Shown here: positions 1 to 10,735 of the stretch, one piece after another
Layout of the letters: the number at the start of each line of letters is the position of its first letter
Numbering within the stretch: the first letter of the stretch is position 1
NCBI GenBank assembly: GCA_037447655.1
Contig: JBBHKE010000277.1
Location: forward strand, 1-55,636
DNA: 55,636 bases
Source: Zygnema cylindricum
Taxonomy: Eukaryota; Streptophyta; Zygnematophyceae; Zygnematales; Zygnemataceae
Reading direction: 5' to 3'
The notes under the pieces: model-generated
The model's database searches: none
What the model was told of the DNA's origin: nothing
Seen by the model: the letters and a program-made list of their open reading frames with translations, nothing else
Position numbers and translations under genes: made by a program

Positions 1-128
1 CTTCCTTTTTTTAGGGTGTGTTCTTGTCGCTCTTTTTGTTTTTTATTGTTGTTTTTCAGTGTTGGTTATGCCACCCCTTTTGTACCCCAAGACTCAGATG
101 GTTTACCATCGTGCTTTTTAATTTATCA
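1..128 (+). repeat. Repeat fragment, possible LINE 3' end
   Basis: The stretch contains CCACCCCTTTTGTACCCC and then CGTGCTTTTTAATT. This is shared with 1190-1262 in the same orientation. T-rich DNA ending in a TTTTGTACC...GTGCTTTTTAAT block resembles the 3' end of plant L1-type LINEs, but no reverse transcriptase reading frame is present, so the assignment is an inference. Confidence 0.3.
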
Positions 129-660
129 TGCAAAGCGATAATTTTCCTTTGACTAGGTCGTCTTTGAACCCGAATGGGTCTTCCGCGTCAAGACTAGTAC
201 TGATGGCACACTCGACTGCTATGAAGGCCTTTTTGTCGCCAAATATTTCTTGCAAAAGGATGGTGTAGGCTTTGAATGAAACCTTTGCACCGGTCACCAA
301 ATTTACATCCATTCCAATTCTCCTATCCATTGTTGTAACACGTGACTAGGCACACACACCATATGGACGTCACGCTCACCATATGGACGTCACGAACACC
401 AGATGGACGTCACGCTCACCATATGGACGTCACGCTCACCATATGGACATCCAGAGCCTTTCTTTATGGCACATTAAGTGAAGAATATCTGCCAATCTGA
501 AGGCTATATCTCCTCTGGCGTAAAACACCTTGCTTGTCGCCTTCTCAAATTCCCATAGGGCCAAAAACAGGCTCAAGGCTTTGTCACAAGCGCTTAGGAT
601 AAGCACTTGGAGGCAGTCCTTCTCAAACATGGTTTCCTCAAGCTTGATGTCGATTTTGGT
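118..660 (-). other. Two unrecognised minus-strand open stretches around a tandem repeat
   Basis: Minus-strand reading frames of about 70 residues (330-118) and 64 residues (630-436) have balanced amino-acid composition, with stretches such as LQEIFGDKKAFIAVECA and FYARGDIAFRLADILH. They are separated by a 20-bp tandem repeat. They could be exons of a decayed or captured host gene. I recognise no family, see no convincing splice signals, and cannot exclude chance open frames. Confidence 0.2.
357..452. repeat. Tandem repeat, 20-bp unit, about 5 copies
   Basis: The unit CACCATATGGACGTCACGCT is repeated head to tail about 4.8 times. The first four copies differ by one or two bases and the last is truncated and diverged. 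Each unit carries the palindromic-like core GACGTC. I see no coding role. Confidence 0.9.
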
Positions 661-959
661 CTTTTCTTCGAGATACTACAAACAGCCTCATTGTTCTAAG
701 CATTTATGCAGATGATTTTTTTCTTAACTAGTCTCTCTCTTCCCCTCCATCTTGTCAAAACCATGCTCAGTCTTCACTTTCCCACGATTAACTTAGGAGA
801 GGTCGAATATTGTCTCGTTATTTATGTTGACCGAGACCGTCTTTTGCTTTCGAGCGGCGAGGACCTGGGAGCCCTCCTCCTTTGGTGCTTACTTCCTTTT
901 ATCGTCAAAGTTTATATGTGGCTTTACAGCGAGTGAGTGCAGGCTTCTATTCTCCTTCG

Positions 960-1262
960 ATCGGCTATGGCGGTTATAGGTCGTCGATGTGTTCCGGAAC
1001 TCCCTCAACGTGCTCCCCCGGGCTGGGGGGACTTACGGGGTTGCTTTTAGTAGATATTTAATCGAGTTGGGGTTGGGCTTGTAGCTTTGGTTTTGTTTGT
1101 TGCTGTGCTTCTCATTTTGGGTTTGTGGGCTTTTATTTTACTTCCATTTTTATGTGTTCTAGTTGCTATCTTTGTTTTTTATTGCCCTGCTTGTAGTTTT
1201 TCAGTTTTGGCCTTGCCACCCCTTTTGTACCCTTCGTGCTTTTTAATTAATCCTGCCCGATA
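960..1262 (+). repeat. Second copy of the possible LINE 3' end
   Basis: GT-rich plus-strand DNA ends in GCCACCCCTTTTGTACCC and CGTGCTTTTTAATTAATCC, matching the block at 60-128. The interval 1263-1678 beyond it is AT-rich with no gene that I can support; it would hold the 3' untranslated and downstream region of the minus-strand gene that ends at 1679. Confidence 0.3.
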
Positions 1263-1678
1263 TTAGCTTTACTTATTCAGGAGAAATGAATTACTGAAAT
1301 TCTCGCCAGATTTTCCATTTCAGACTCTAGCCTCATTTCAACTCCCTTAAACTCTAATGTCAACTTTACCAAAAACATTAATAAAAAACCAAATTTAAAG
1401 ATTCTCAAAATCGGTATTGTTTAAATTTCAACAAAAATAAACAAAAAATAAACAGTAAATAAATCATAATAAAAATCAACAGAATAAAAAACATTTCGAT
1501 TTAAAGCTGAAGGTAATTTCCTTGAAAATGGACATAACGAGAAGAGAGAGACAGATAGGAGAGGTGGGTAGAGAGAGAAAAAGGACAAAACCTTTTGAAA
1601 ATGTCAATCAAATAATAAAATTACAACATCCAGTTTACATATTTCCTTCCAAAATATTTTACAAATACACAAACTCCA

Positions 1679-4600
1679 CTATGTCAACTTCTTTTCTTTC
1701 TCATTTTGACTAAAGATCAAGTAAAAAGCTAAACCAAAAAACGGCAAAAACCGAACTGTTTTGAGAAATTTCTCACGGGAATCCTCCGTCTCATCTTTTA
1801 AATTTAAATTATCTCCTATAATCCAAGCTTGAAAAATCGCATAAAAACCTAAATCAATTAAAAAAGCATACGCAGCTCGATCTTCCGAAACATAATTTAA
1901 AAAAAAATGCCATCTTTCCGAAATTTCCCCAAATCCACTTTCGGGTCGACCAATAAAAAACCAAAAAATGGAAATAATACCCACAATCGTTCCTATAATC
2001 CCAAATTTTACCGAATTACTCAATAATCCTCGTCGAAAAGAATCGTCGAAAGAAACTGAAAAATTTGTCGAATTTTCGTCGATGTTTTCCGTATCTTTAT
2101 TCGGTTTCAAAGGTCGCAAACGGAGTGCCATGTAAGGAATAAGGAAAACTGTGAAGGGAGAAAATACAAAAAGGAGAGAGGGAGAGGGGGAGAGAGAGAG
2201 GAGAGAGGAGAGAGAGAGTGTTGAGAGAGTTGAGAGAAAGAGGGAGAGGGATAGCAGGAGGGGGAGAGAGGGAGAGTGAGGGAGGGGGAGAAGGATAGCG
2301 GGAGGGGGGAGGGAGAGAGACGAGAGAGGTGAGAGAGAGGGAGGCGAGATGAGGGAGGGAGAAAGAGGGAGAGGGAGAGAGAGGGAGAGAGAAAAAGCGA
2401 GTAAGAGATTAACAAATTTGACCTCACTAAATCAAAAAAAAAAATCCCATTCAAATCTACCTAAATCTCAAAAAAGATTAACCCATAAAAACCCCAAAAG
2501 CCTCATAAAAAAATCCAAACTCCCCCAAAAACAACTCAAAACTCAATAAAACCCATTAAAAAACTCATAGAAAATTAATATAAAAAAAAGGACTTCCCAT
2601 TTTTTTAAAAACACGTGAAAACAATAAAAAGAAAACGTACCATTGGTTAAAAACATTTGCGAAGTCCATAAAAGTCCAGTAGAACCTCCAAAAATTTTTC
2701 GTCTTTTATCAGAAGCGAGAAGGGGTCCGAAAAGAAAACCCCAAGCGTTGACGAAATTGAAAAGACATTCAGCAGTCTGGAGAGGGAGAGAGGGAGGGGG
2801 GGAGAGAGAGAGAGGGGGGGGAGGGGGAGAGAGGGGGGGGGGGGAGAGAGGGGGGGAGAGAGGGGGGGGAGGGGGAGAGGGGGGGAGAGAGAAGAGAAAG
2901 AGAGAGAGAGATGAGAAAGAGAGAGAAAGAGAGTTGAGAGGGAAGAGAGGGGAGAGATGGGAGAGGGGGAGAGAGAGGGGGGGAGAGAGAGGGAGGAGAG
3001 AGGGGAGAAAGAGACAAGAGAGAGGGGGGGAGGGGAGAGAGAGGAGAGAGAAAATGCAGTTATGAACCACAAAGAAAAGAGAGGGAGAAAAAGAGGAAAA
3101 GAGAGAGTAAGGGAGAAGACAAGAGAGAGAGAGAGAGGAAATGGGGAAGAAGGGAAATAAGGGGAGAGAGAGAGAGAGAGAAAAGGAAGATTAGTCAACC
3201 CTGACATAGAAGGGAGAGGAAAGGTTAAAAAGAGGGAAGAAAAAATTCTTAGGAAAGAAAAAACTCCATTTCAACTCTACTTGTTTCTGTCTTTGTCAAA
3301 GTTTTGGTCAAAAATCAGAACTCCTTTACGTTCTTTTGACTAATCTCAACTTGCTAAAAAAAAAAAGATTTTTTTCCGAATAATTTCAGAACTTATGTCA
3401 TTTGGTGCATAAAAATCTCATAAAAATGTGGCTTCTACATCAGAAGAAAAATCTATTTCCTGGTAATTTTTTTTGCCTAATTCCAATTTTTAAGAGGCAC
3501 TAAACAATCTGTAACTTCCACAAAAATAAGAGACATATAACACATATTCATGCATACAGAGGTATACATCAATATATATATTTTTTCCAACTTTCAACTC
3601 ACAGGATGAAGTATCGGCGCCTCCATAAAATGAATTCCTACTGCAGCCTCATAAAAAAAAAGGCAAACAAAAAAAATCAGAGTTAAAATTTATGAGTTTT
3701 TTTTCTTCATCGAACTTACAAGCAGAAAAAAATAAATAACAGGCAGAGAAAGAGGGAGAGGGAGAGTGGGAGAGAGAGAGAGCAGGAGAGAGTGAGAGTG
3801 AGAACGCAAGAGGGGGAGAGAGAGAGTGGGAAAGGGAGATAGGGAGAGGAGGATAGTGGGCGGGAGAGAGAAAGAGAGAGGCAGTGAGAGAGAACGCGCA
3901 AGAAAAAGAGGTGACTTTCTGACGACCCAGCAAACGACGGTGGAAGATAATTTTGCAACTCACATGCATTGAGTCCGGGCAGGATAAAAAAAAAGTTTTG
4001 GGAAAGGTCGAGAAGGAGCTGAAGAGTTTCCCATTTAATATCCCAAACCGGATCACCCTGAGTTTCCCATCGAAGATTTTCAAAGTCAGTTTCAGAAAAC
4101 CAAATGAACAGAAAAAACAAAAAATCAAATAGCATCTCCTGTCAGACAACAAACGTGTCGTGAAAACAAAAAAATAAAAAAACACACCAGGCAGTGAAAT
4201 GTAATTTGATCAAACATTCGTTTATTACACATCGCAAACAAATCTCATTTTGTATTGATTATGGATAGGGAGGGAATAAATTGCAAAACTTTCTCTAGGT
4301 ATCTTTGAATAAAAAATGGCATTTTAAAACTCCATTCAGTTACCACTCCAAGTGAACCTTCATTCAACCGTTGAACCCATTTCTGTCCTAAGCTTAAAAA
4401 AATTGAGATGGAGATCTGACAAATAATCCAGTGAGATAGAAATTGGATTGAATATCATAGCGTTGAGATGAAAATATAGAAAAAGCACAAGGACAACTAC
4501 ACTGGCATTCAATTTATAATCAGAACTGACACAGACATGAATATGAGTACACTCATGACGGGCGACGTCAACGTTGACAACGATTTCAACATTGACATTA

Positions 4601-5653
4601 ACAACAACATTGAGATTGGAATGGATGTTAATATCCCTGTTCACACTGAATTAGGCAAAAGCGTCAACTTTCTGAGATTAACATTGACATTGAGATTGAC
4701 ATTGACACTCACATTGACATTGAGATTGATATTGAGATTAAAATTGAAATTGACATTGTTATTGATATTGAAATTGAAATTGACATTGAGACTGACATTG
4801 AAATTGACATAGAGATTGAAATTGAGATTGAAATTGAGATTGAAATTGAGATTAACATTGATATTAACATTGAAATTGAGATTGACATTAATATTGAAAA
4901 TTGACGATAAAATTGACATTGACACTCACATTGACATTGAGATTGACATTGACATTAATATTGAGATTGACATTGACATTGACCATCACCATTAACCCAT
5001 TAACCATTGCCATTCTGGGACTGACATCGACACCGATGTTGAGATTCCAATTGTCATTCACATTCTAACCCTAACATCGACATTGACATCGACAATAACT
5101 TAACTCTTGGTACGGAAAACCATTCAAAATCTCTTTCCTTGTCAAGAAAATGCAATGTCACCAGAACATCAACACATACCGGCGCATAAGGAAGCAGAAA
5201 GAGCCAAAAAATATATACACCATAAGCTGACCATACGGCCTTCCGCGCCAAACTGTACGGATCATCATCGTCTCCTCCTGTCTCTGCATCTTCATTGGCT
5301 GCTGCTTTTGCTGGAATTAGGGCTAAGGGCCGTCGACGTTTATTTAAACGGCAAAGCCCGACGCTTAGCCGGTCGTTTCGGTCCTGGCAATGATTCGCAC
5401 GTGTGAAGGAGGATGCAGGAGAGTACGAGAAGGTACATTGATTGAAACGATTGCAAACAGAAACTGAAACTGAAACTGAAACAGGTAATGTTCTATGAGT
5501 AAGGAGCAATGGATTTAAAGGAGTTACAGGGAGGGAAGTATGTACGGACGGCTTGATTAGAATGCATTTTTTAAATTTTGAACAAGTTGACGTGGCGTTC
5601 CAGAAGTCGTTTTTGTAAATAGCTGACGTGGCATGACACGTGTTAAGCGCCAT
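1679..5653 (-). CDS. Predicted plastid-targeted multi-pass membrane protein, 5 exons, 403 aa
   Basis: I assembled this gene by eye on the minus strand: exon 1 5653-5180, exon 2 4057-3964, exon 3 3640-3603 (38 nt), exon 4 2776-2641, exon 5 2148-1679. All four introns are GT-AG. The coding length is 1212 nt, in frame throughout. Residues 1 to about 110 are rich in Ser/Thr/Arg and poor in acidic residues, like a plastid transit peptide, and are followed by an acidic linker (GGDDDD). Hydrophobic segments lie near residues 139-158, 170-190, 204-222, 235-254, 295-314, 339-359 and 381-393. The joins give continuous sense across junctions (SQMFLTN/VFLIPYMALR and MEAPILHP/TAECLFNF), which strongly supports the model. 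The start was chosen at the ATG at 5653, the first Met of the transit-like segment; an in-frame ATG at 5779 lies inside a MITE. The fold recalls an uncharacterised plant and cyanobacterial-type membrane family, but I cannot name it. It is the only intact host gene I can support in the window. Confidence 0.8.
2160..2404. repeat. Polypurine (GA/GGGA) tract in intron 4
   Basis: Almost pure purine on the plus strand (GAGAGAG, GGGAGGGGG), so polypyrimidine on the coding strand. It begins about 10 nt inside the acceptor of exon 5 and fills half of the 492-nt intron 4. Confidence 0.9.
2779..3190. repeat. Polypurine tract of about 400 bp in intron 3
   Basis: GA- and G-rich sequence abuts the acceptor AG of exon 4 (2777-2778), so the coding strand has a polypyrimidine run of several hundred bases directly before the 3' splice site. 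Runs of GGGGGG and GAGAGAGA suggest a mirror-repeat sequence able to form triplex DNA. Intron 3 is 826 nt. Confidence 0.9.
3603..3640 (-). other. 38-nt micro-exon (exon 3) of the membrane-protein gene
   Basis: On the minus strand the acceptor CTGCAG precedes TAGGAATTC and the donor is CCT|GTGAGT. Exon 2 ends in phase 1 (AATGCAT|GTGAGT). Skipping this exon brings an in-frame stop at the start of exon 4, whereas including it gives 13 codons ending in MEAPILHP and restores frame. It is too short to be found as an open reading frame on its own. Confidence 0.8.
3739..3905. repeat. Polypurine (GA) tract in intron 2
   Basis: A third GA-rich run lies in the 323-nt intron between exon 2 (ends 3964) and the micro-exon (starts 3640). 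Here it sits about 100 nt upstream of the acceptor rather than against it. Confidence 0.85.
4676..5100. repeat. Degenerate hexamer array (ATTGAC / ATTGAG) in intron 1
   Basis: Sixty or so imperfect 6-bp units of the form ATTGAC, ATTGAG and ATTGAA run through the 1122-nt intron 1 and stop about 80 nt before exon 1. Because the period is 6, both strands stay open and give artificial repetitive peptides, which are not genes. Confidence 0.9.
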
Positions 5654-5735
5654 AGTCACACCCGGGAAAATGGAGTTTAGGGTTACAAATTTGAACTGTA
5701 CGGTCCTTTGGAATCGGGGATTTGGGGATGCATAG

Positions 5736-5961
5736 GTACACCGTGTATCGCTATTAGGGTTTATATTTTTTTTCGCCACTTAAAAATATGTTTTCTCCGT
5801 ACACACCTCTCCGATTTTCAATTTGAGACCACCAACCGAAAGAGGAAAATCTTAGCTTTCAATCGCAACCGTCAGATCCATAATCCTACTAAAGTGTACG
5901 GAGAAAAAATATTTGAAGTGACAAAATAAAACATCAACACTAGTAAAGATACACGGTGTAC
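5736..5961. mobile_element. MITE family M1, copy a
   Basis: A 226-bp inverted-repeat element. Ends are GTACACCGTGTATCG and its inverse ...GATACACGGTGTAC, with inner arms containing CGCCACTTAAAA and GAAGTGACAAAA. GATGCAT flanks the element on both sides (5729-5735 with AG between, and 5963-5969), consistent with a target duplication of 7-8 bp. It starts 83 bp upstream of the membrane-protein ATG, so it lies in that gene's promoter or 5' leader. Confidence 0.75.
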
Positions 5962-5984
5962 TGATGCATCGTATGTAGCAATCA

Positions 5985-6176
5985 GTACACCGTGTATCGC
6001 TATAGGCCTTAATGTTGTTTTCTGCACTTTAAGCATCTTTTCTCCGTGCACACATCCGATTTTTGATCGGACACCGCCATTCGGATTTTCCTTTCGATCG
6101 GAACCGTCGGATTAAATATCCGTCAAAGTGTGTAGGGAAAAGCTTTTTTTTTGAAGCGACGAAACAGCATTAACGC
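5985..6176. mobile_element. MITE family M1, copy b, right end lost
   Basis: Begins GTACACCGTGTATCGC and retains most of the internal arms (CCGTCGGATTAAAT; AACAGCATTAACGC). The expected terminal TAGCGAT...CACGGTGTAC is missing: at 6177 it is replaced by CAGAGGTCGC, the proposed left end of the hAT element. It lies only 23 bp from copy a. Confidence 0.65.
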
Positions 6177-6392
6177 CAGAGGTCGCAAAAGTCAAAATTT
6201 TAGACAACAGAAACCGACAAATTTTTTTTTTTTTCAAAATCTGAGTACCCGACACCCGACCCGGTTATATCACGCTCCTAAATTGTTACCCGTTACTCGA
6301 TACGCGTTTACGAAAATAGAAGTTTAACCGAAACTCGATTACCCGCGACTACCCGTACCCGCCCCTACCCAAAAAAGTACATATTTACAACG

Positions 6393-6492
6393 CTCATTGT
6401 TATTAGCGTTAAGCATTTATTAGTGTTAATGAAAAATTATAATTAATAAAAATATTAATGCAAGCGACTTATTAACACTAATAACAGTGAGC
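6393..6492. repeat. Imperfect 100-bp hairpin
   Basis: The left arm CGCTCATTGTTATTAGCGTT pairs with the right arm ACACTAATAACAGTGAGCG, with an AT-rich centre. It resembles the inner part of M1 (TTATTAGCGTTAA), so it may be a small relative inserted in the hAT element. Confidence 0.7.
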
Positions 6493-7146
6493 GGTGTAGT
6501 GGTACATCTCCCTTTGCAAAAAAACGACTCGTGTACAACTTTTTACAATTTTGTCTTTTTGCAATCTCTCTCGACGATTTTTTTTCCTCGACGAGTCGCC
6601 TCCCTCAAGAGATTTTTTCCTAATTTTGCGTGTAACTCTTCGATTAATGTTTATTCTCTTGCAAATCTGAATTTTTCACTACATTTTTTCGACGATTTTT
6701 CTTTCGACTACGATACTATGTTATGAACTATGCAAAAAGGGTAAAGTTTTTATTATGTATGCTTAAAAAGAAAATTTTAGCTTTTCACATCGAAAATCAA
6801 TTAGCAAAAAACACATTATGATAGGCAAAAAAAACAAAAAATATTATGTAGTATCAAATATAGAAATAAACAAATTATAACAAAGAAATCCCCGTCCTGT
6901 TTTTGCCTATATTATACAAATTCTCAACCTCAAAATTAAAAATTACACAAAATCTATAAATCTAAATCTAAATTTGGTATAAATACTACGCTTTTAAAAA
7001 TAAGCATTCCAGTTTAAAAAGATAAACACTACAACAATTGTAAAATACAACAAAAATTAAAAAAAAAAAAACATTATAATTAATACTAAAAAAATAACAA
7101 TAATTAGAAAACAAAACAAAACAAAACAATATGCGTTTAAAAGGCC

Positions 7147-8740
7147 TGGGTTTGATCAGACACACAAAATATCACTAATAATTGAAGTCGCTAGTGATCT
7201 CATATTTTTTGTGATCGTGTTCTCGACATCCAAAAAATTGCATTCGGACATATAGCTAGAAGCCGAAATAGCTAAAACGGATCTAACGACACAAGATAAA
7301 ATAGGAAATCCTTTTTCTTTTACACGTACACTTGATTTTTATTTCAACCAATCGAGTATATTAAAGTTCAATCATTCGTCGCTGATTAATTTTAGAACAA
7401 AGTAGCGTTTCAATTCATCATTAACGAGTGTTTTTTTCTCGGTGGTAATAAGAACCTCGTTTTCATCATCGCTCTCACTAAAAAATTGTGATAACCGTCG
7501 ATACTTTGCAATGTTTTTTGGTTTCTTTGTTTTACATTGAGGACTAGAGAAAATCAACGTCATCACCGAGGACGTTTACAGGTTCTTGAAGTTTGACCCT
7601 CGCGCTTTCAATTTCAATTTTCGATACCCCAATTATTTCAAACTTATGTTTTTCTTGAGGATCTAAAAGAGCTATGACAATATGATACTCGTGAAGGCCC
7701 CACTTCGGTAGTGCAAATTTCATAAAAAAGTTCTTTCAATTTTTGCAAGTTTGGGGAATTGTCGAGGCATTAATTTTCACCGTCATTGTAAGATGTTTTT
7801 CTTATCTTACAGTGGTTATGGACAGACAACTGTTCAAACAAAACCAAATGTAAAGTTGGTTCTTTTAATATTTCCAATTGTAGGGTCGCTTCTTGAAATA
7901 TTTCCAAAAATCGTATAAGTTCGGTAAGATGAGACTTGTCGATACAAGCAAAAAGTACCAATTTATTTTTTGCTTTAGCGACTAATCCTATCTCATTGAA
8001 TCCATCGTAAATACTCTTAAGCATTCGGAACAAAGAATCCCACGAGTTGTGTTTTCTTGTTTTAAAATGTTTTTCAAAAGATTTTGCAAATTACTCTGTT
8101 TGAAAAACGTGACAAATGATTTACAAGAGTCAATTATATCAAACAATTCATAAACTTCCACATCGTATTCGTATTGTTTGAAAGTTCAACTTTTGTTCAA
8201 AATCGTTTTCACAATTGCATCAATTTTATGGACTGCGCAAGGTATCCAAGTAAACATACTCGGTAGACCTTCAATCGCAAACATGTTAGAGCAACTGTCG
8301 GTTGCGACAACTCAACGATTTTCCAAAACATCAAAATTTGACATTTCAAATTTGGTCAAACAATTTTTGAAAGTCATTAAAACATATTCCGGGGTATGTT
8401 TTTCCGCCGGAAAATGATCGACTTGAAACGTATGTGCATGAAGTTTAAATTCTTTGTCAATAAAACGAGCGGTTACTGACATGAATGAGGTTTCTTTTAT
8501 TGTCTCAGTCCAAAGATCAGTCGTAAACGCGACAAAAATATTGTTATCAATGTTTTTTCTAAGTTTTGAGATGATCAAACTACGAATATCTTTGGCATAA
8601 GATATTATCTAGTTTTTTACGCTTTTTACGGACAAAGGTAGTTGGTCAATGTGAACAATGTTGTTGGATGAAACACCAACATTAAACAATGTTTGACAAA
8701 ATGCTTGAAAACTTGGGAAAAAAAACAAATTATAAGGAAA
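7147..8740 (-). pseudogene. hAT-family transposase, broken
   Basis: Minus-strand reading finds, in order, a segment PSFQAFCQTLFNVGVSS (about 8720), FTTDLWTE (about 8530) typical of the hAT catalytic region, HFPAEKHTPEYV (about 8410), a helical stretch MLKSIYDGFNEIGLVAKAKN (about 8020), and the C-terminal dimerisation block SVLAISASSYMSECNF (about 7240) matching the hAT C-terminal domain. Frameshifts and stops separate these blocks, and the stop after the C-terminal block is at 7153-7155. A functional enzyme would cut and paste an element with 8-bp target duplications; this copy cannot be translated whole. The BED zinc finger is not recognisable. Confidence 0.75.
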
Positions 8741-9052
8741 TATCATACAATTACTAACCATGATCAATAAAGAAGGTTTCTACAAAAACATTTTTATTTT
8801 ATGGATAGACAAATAAAAAACAACACCATGACAAAAAAACAATGATAAAACAAATAAGAATAAGCGTACAAATATAAATTATTGATAAGAAAATAGTGAT
8901 GAACAATTTAATTTCCACTGATTTATTAACCAATAATTACTATGTGTCGCGAAAAATTGACATAATAATTTGATAAATTTGTGGAAACACGGTATAAAAT
9001 GCATAATTAGCACTTTGCAATAATGTACGACGTATTAGTAAGCTAATAATTA
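8741..9052. other. AT-rich DNA without genes
   Basis: AT-rich sequence inside the putative hAT element. It contains a near-repeat of ATTGACATAATAATTTG...TTTGTGGAAACAC at 8957-8990 and 9070-9102. No coding potential seen. Confidence 0.6.
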
Positions 9053-10372
9053 CAATTTGGCATGTGATATTGACATAATAATTTGACAAATTTGTGGAAA
9101 CACCAAATAAAATGCATAATTAACACTTTACAATATAGTACAATTGACAACCTATATATTCAAGTAAGATATGTGAAATAAATAGTGTTAGTACTGTGTC
9201 AGATTTGCAATGTTAATCATGATGTCAAGAACTTCCATGATACCAAGATTACAAAGTACAATAATGTTACATAGTATGGACACTACAAAATCTTCAATTT
9301 TTTTTCGTTTTTTGCTTATTTGACTGTACCCAATTTTTTAATTTTTATTTTTGTATATCACCCGCCCGAATCTATCAGACCCCAAAAATTTGGCACCCAA
9401 ACCCGTTTCGGATTCGACGTGGGCGGTCGGATAACGATCAATTAGAATTTCGGGTAGCCGTTTGCGACCTCAAAGACCCTTCCAACTATCTCAAGTCTAC
9501 GTTTGGCGTGTATTGTAGGCTTTGTCGTTTTGGAAAGCTCTCTAGGAGTGATACTGGAGGAGAGTATACCTCGAAGAGAAGATGGAGTGCAACACGAAAA
9601 GACAGTGCCTAAAATTTTTGAGCAGAATGGTTTAGCCGAGAGGTTAAATACAACACTGAGTGATAGTGCCAGGAGTGGAGGCTAAAAAGAACACTGAGTG
9701 ATAGTGCCAAGAGTATGCTGTCGGATAAAAAGATAGGAAAGAGATTTTGGGCCGAAACAATGAACTGTGCAAATTATCTTAAAAATAGAGTTTCTTAATT
9801 CAGTAGTAAAAGGCCAAACACCTTATGAGAGATGGACCAGCGGAAAACCAGATGTTTCACACTTAAAAGTTTTTGGTAGTCAAGTGTTTAGTCTAGACAC
9901 AGAATCGGTCAAATCGGAAGTTAGATCCAAAAGGAAAACTGGGATGTCTGGTAGGATATGATGAAGATGTCAAATGATATAGAGTTTATGATCTTAAGAG
10001 AGAAGATATAATCCTAGTGAAGCATCTAGTGGTTATGGATGAATGAAAATCTATAGATCCCATTCAAGCATACAAAGACAGTCAAAATCAGATTTGAGTC
10101 AGAAGATTTTTGATGACTTTCAGCTTCCTAATTATCCAGGTTTCCGAGAAGATGATGATCTTGCAGGTACAGATCATATCGAGAAGGACTCAACTGTGGA
10201 ACCCCTATTGCCAACTCCAACCGAAGCGGAAGACGTGGTGGAAATAAACCCGGAATTGAGGGATAGGGGAGAAGTCGAAACTATTCAGAAGAATCCACGA
10301 GAGTTATCTATTCCGGCAATAAAATTGGAGGAGGAAGAAAAAGCAGCAAGTAAAGTGTAAGTGTATATGGGC
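9053..10372 (+). repeat. Direct repeat, left copy (hAT right end plus copia integrase)
   Basis: About 1.3 kb from CAATTTGGCATGTGATATTG onward is repeated at 11221-12540, with an offset of 2168 bp at its start. Each copy contains the right end of the hAT element followed by a Cop1 integrase fragment. The left copy stops abruptly at 10372 against a minus-strand LTR fragment. Confidence 0.85.
9550..10372 (+). pseudogene. Cop1 integrase remnant (A1)
   Basis: Plus-strand fragments match the integrase core and C-terminus of element B: an AGTGATACTGGAGG block corresponding to SDNGGEY (the Asn codon changed to Thr), AERLNT, YERW-SGKPDVSHLKVFGSQVF, and the downstream acidic linker FREDDDLAGTD. Frames shift several times. 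It is truncated on both sides, without protease or RT. Confidence 0.8.
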
Positions 10373-10735
10373 TATATGGCAAGTGTGAGGACGAGACACG
10401 GGAGTTGGAGACAGGCTGCCTCAACTTTCTTTTTGTTAGTTATGTTTACATTTTCTGACCTAAAAAATACCTAAAGAAAACAATTAATTTCTACACTCCC
10501 CTGATTTTCTAGTCACCTTTAAACTTAAGACCACACTTTTCCTTGCAGAAAATTAACTTAGGAGTAGGTACAGGTTTGGTCATCATATGTGCTACCATCT
10601 CACTATCTGGTCTATACTCTAGGCTGGTTATTTATTTTCTACCTTTTCTCTAACAAAGCTAAGTCTAATATCCATATGTTTATCTTTGAAGTGGTGTTTA
10701 GGATTGTCAGCAATGGCAATACTGTTGTTTTACAA
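10373..10735 (-). mobile_element. Minus-strand Cop1 fragment: LTR edge plus RNase H end
   Basis: On the minus strand, 10735-10496 encodes the end of RNase H, then the polypurine tract AGGGGAGTG, then an LTR start TGTAGAAATTAATTG (10495 downward) cut off at 10373. It sits between the two copies of the direct repeat. Confidence 0.75.

Larger units (their letters stand above)
6177..9472 (-). mobile_element. Putative decayed hAT transposon
   Basis: The left end CAGAGGTCGCAAAAG and the right end (read inverted) TGAGGTCGCAAACG resemble each other. Subterminal blocks rich in ACCCG and CGGGT occur at 6243-6370 and 9360-9460, as is usual in plant hAT elements. It encloses a minus-strand hAT transposase pseudogene. 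No 8-bp target duplication is seen (ATTAACGC on the left, AAGACCCT on the right), and the flanks belong to different repeats, so the ends have been rearranged. Boundaries are tentative. Confidence 0.5.

Noticed and set aside
357-452. CRISPR-like array
   Set aside because: 20-bp units are contiguous, with no unique spacers, in eukaryotic DNA.
2107-3207. Ser/Leu/Pro-rich frames on the minus strand and Arg/Glu/Gly-rich frames on the plus strand
   Set aside because: Translations of the CT/GA tracts in introns 3 and 4; only the exon portions (2776-2641, 2148 onward) are coding.
4537-4925. Open frames of repeated LTLRL or NVNLN peptides
   Set aside because: Translation of the 6-bp array inside intron 1 of the minus-strand gene.
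5079-5084. Telomere-like CTAACCCTAAC near 5066-5078
   Set aside because: Only one or two units, within the intron-1 array; no telomeric tract.
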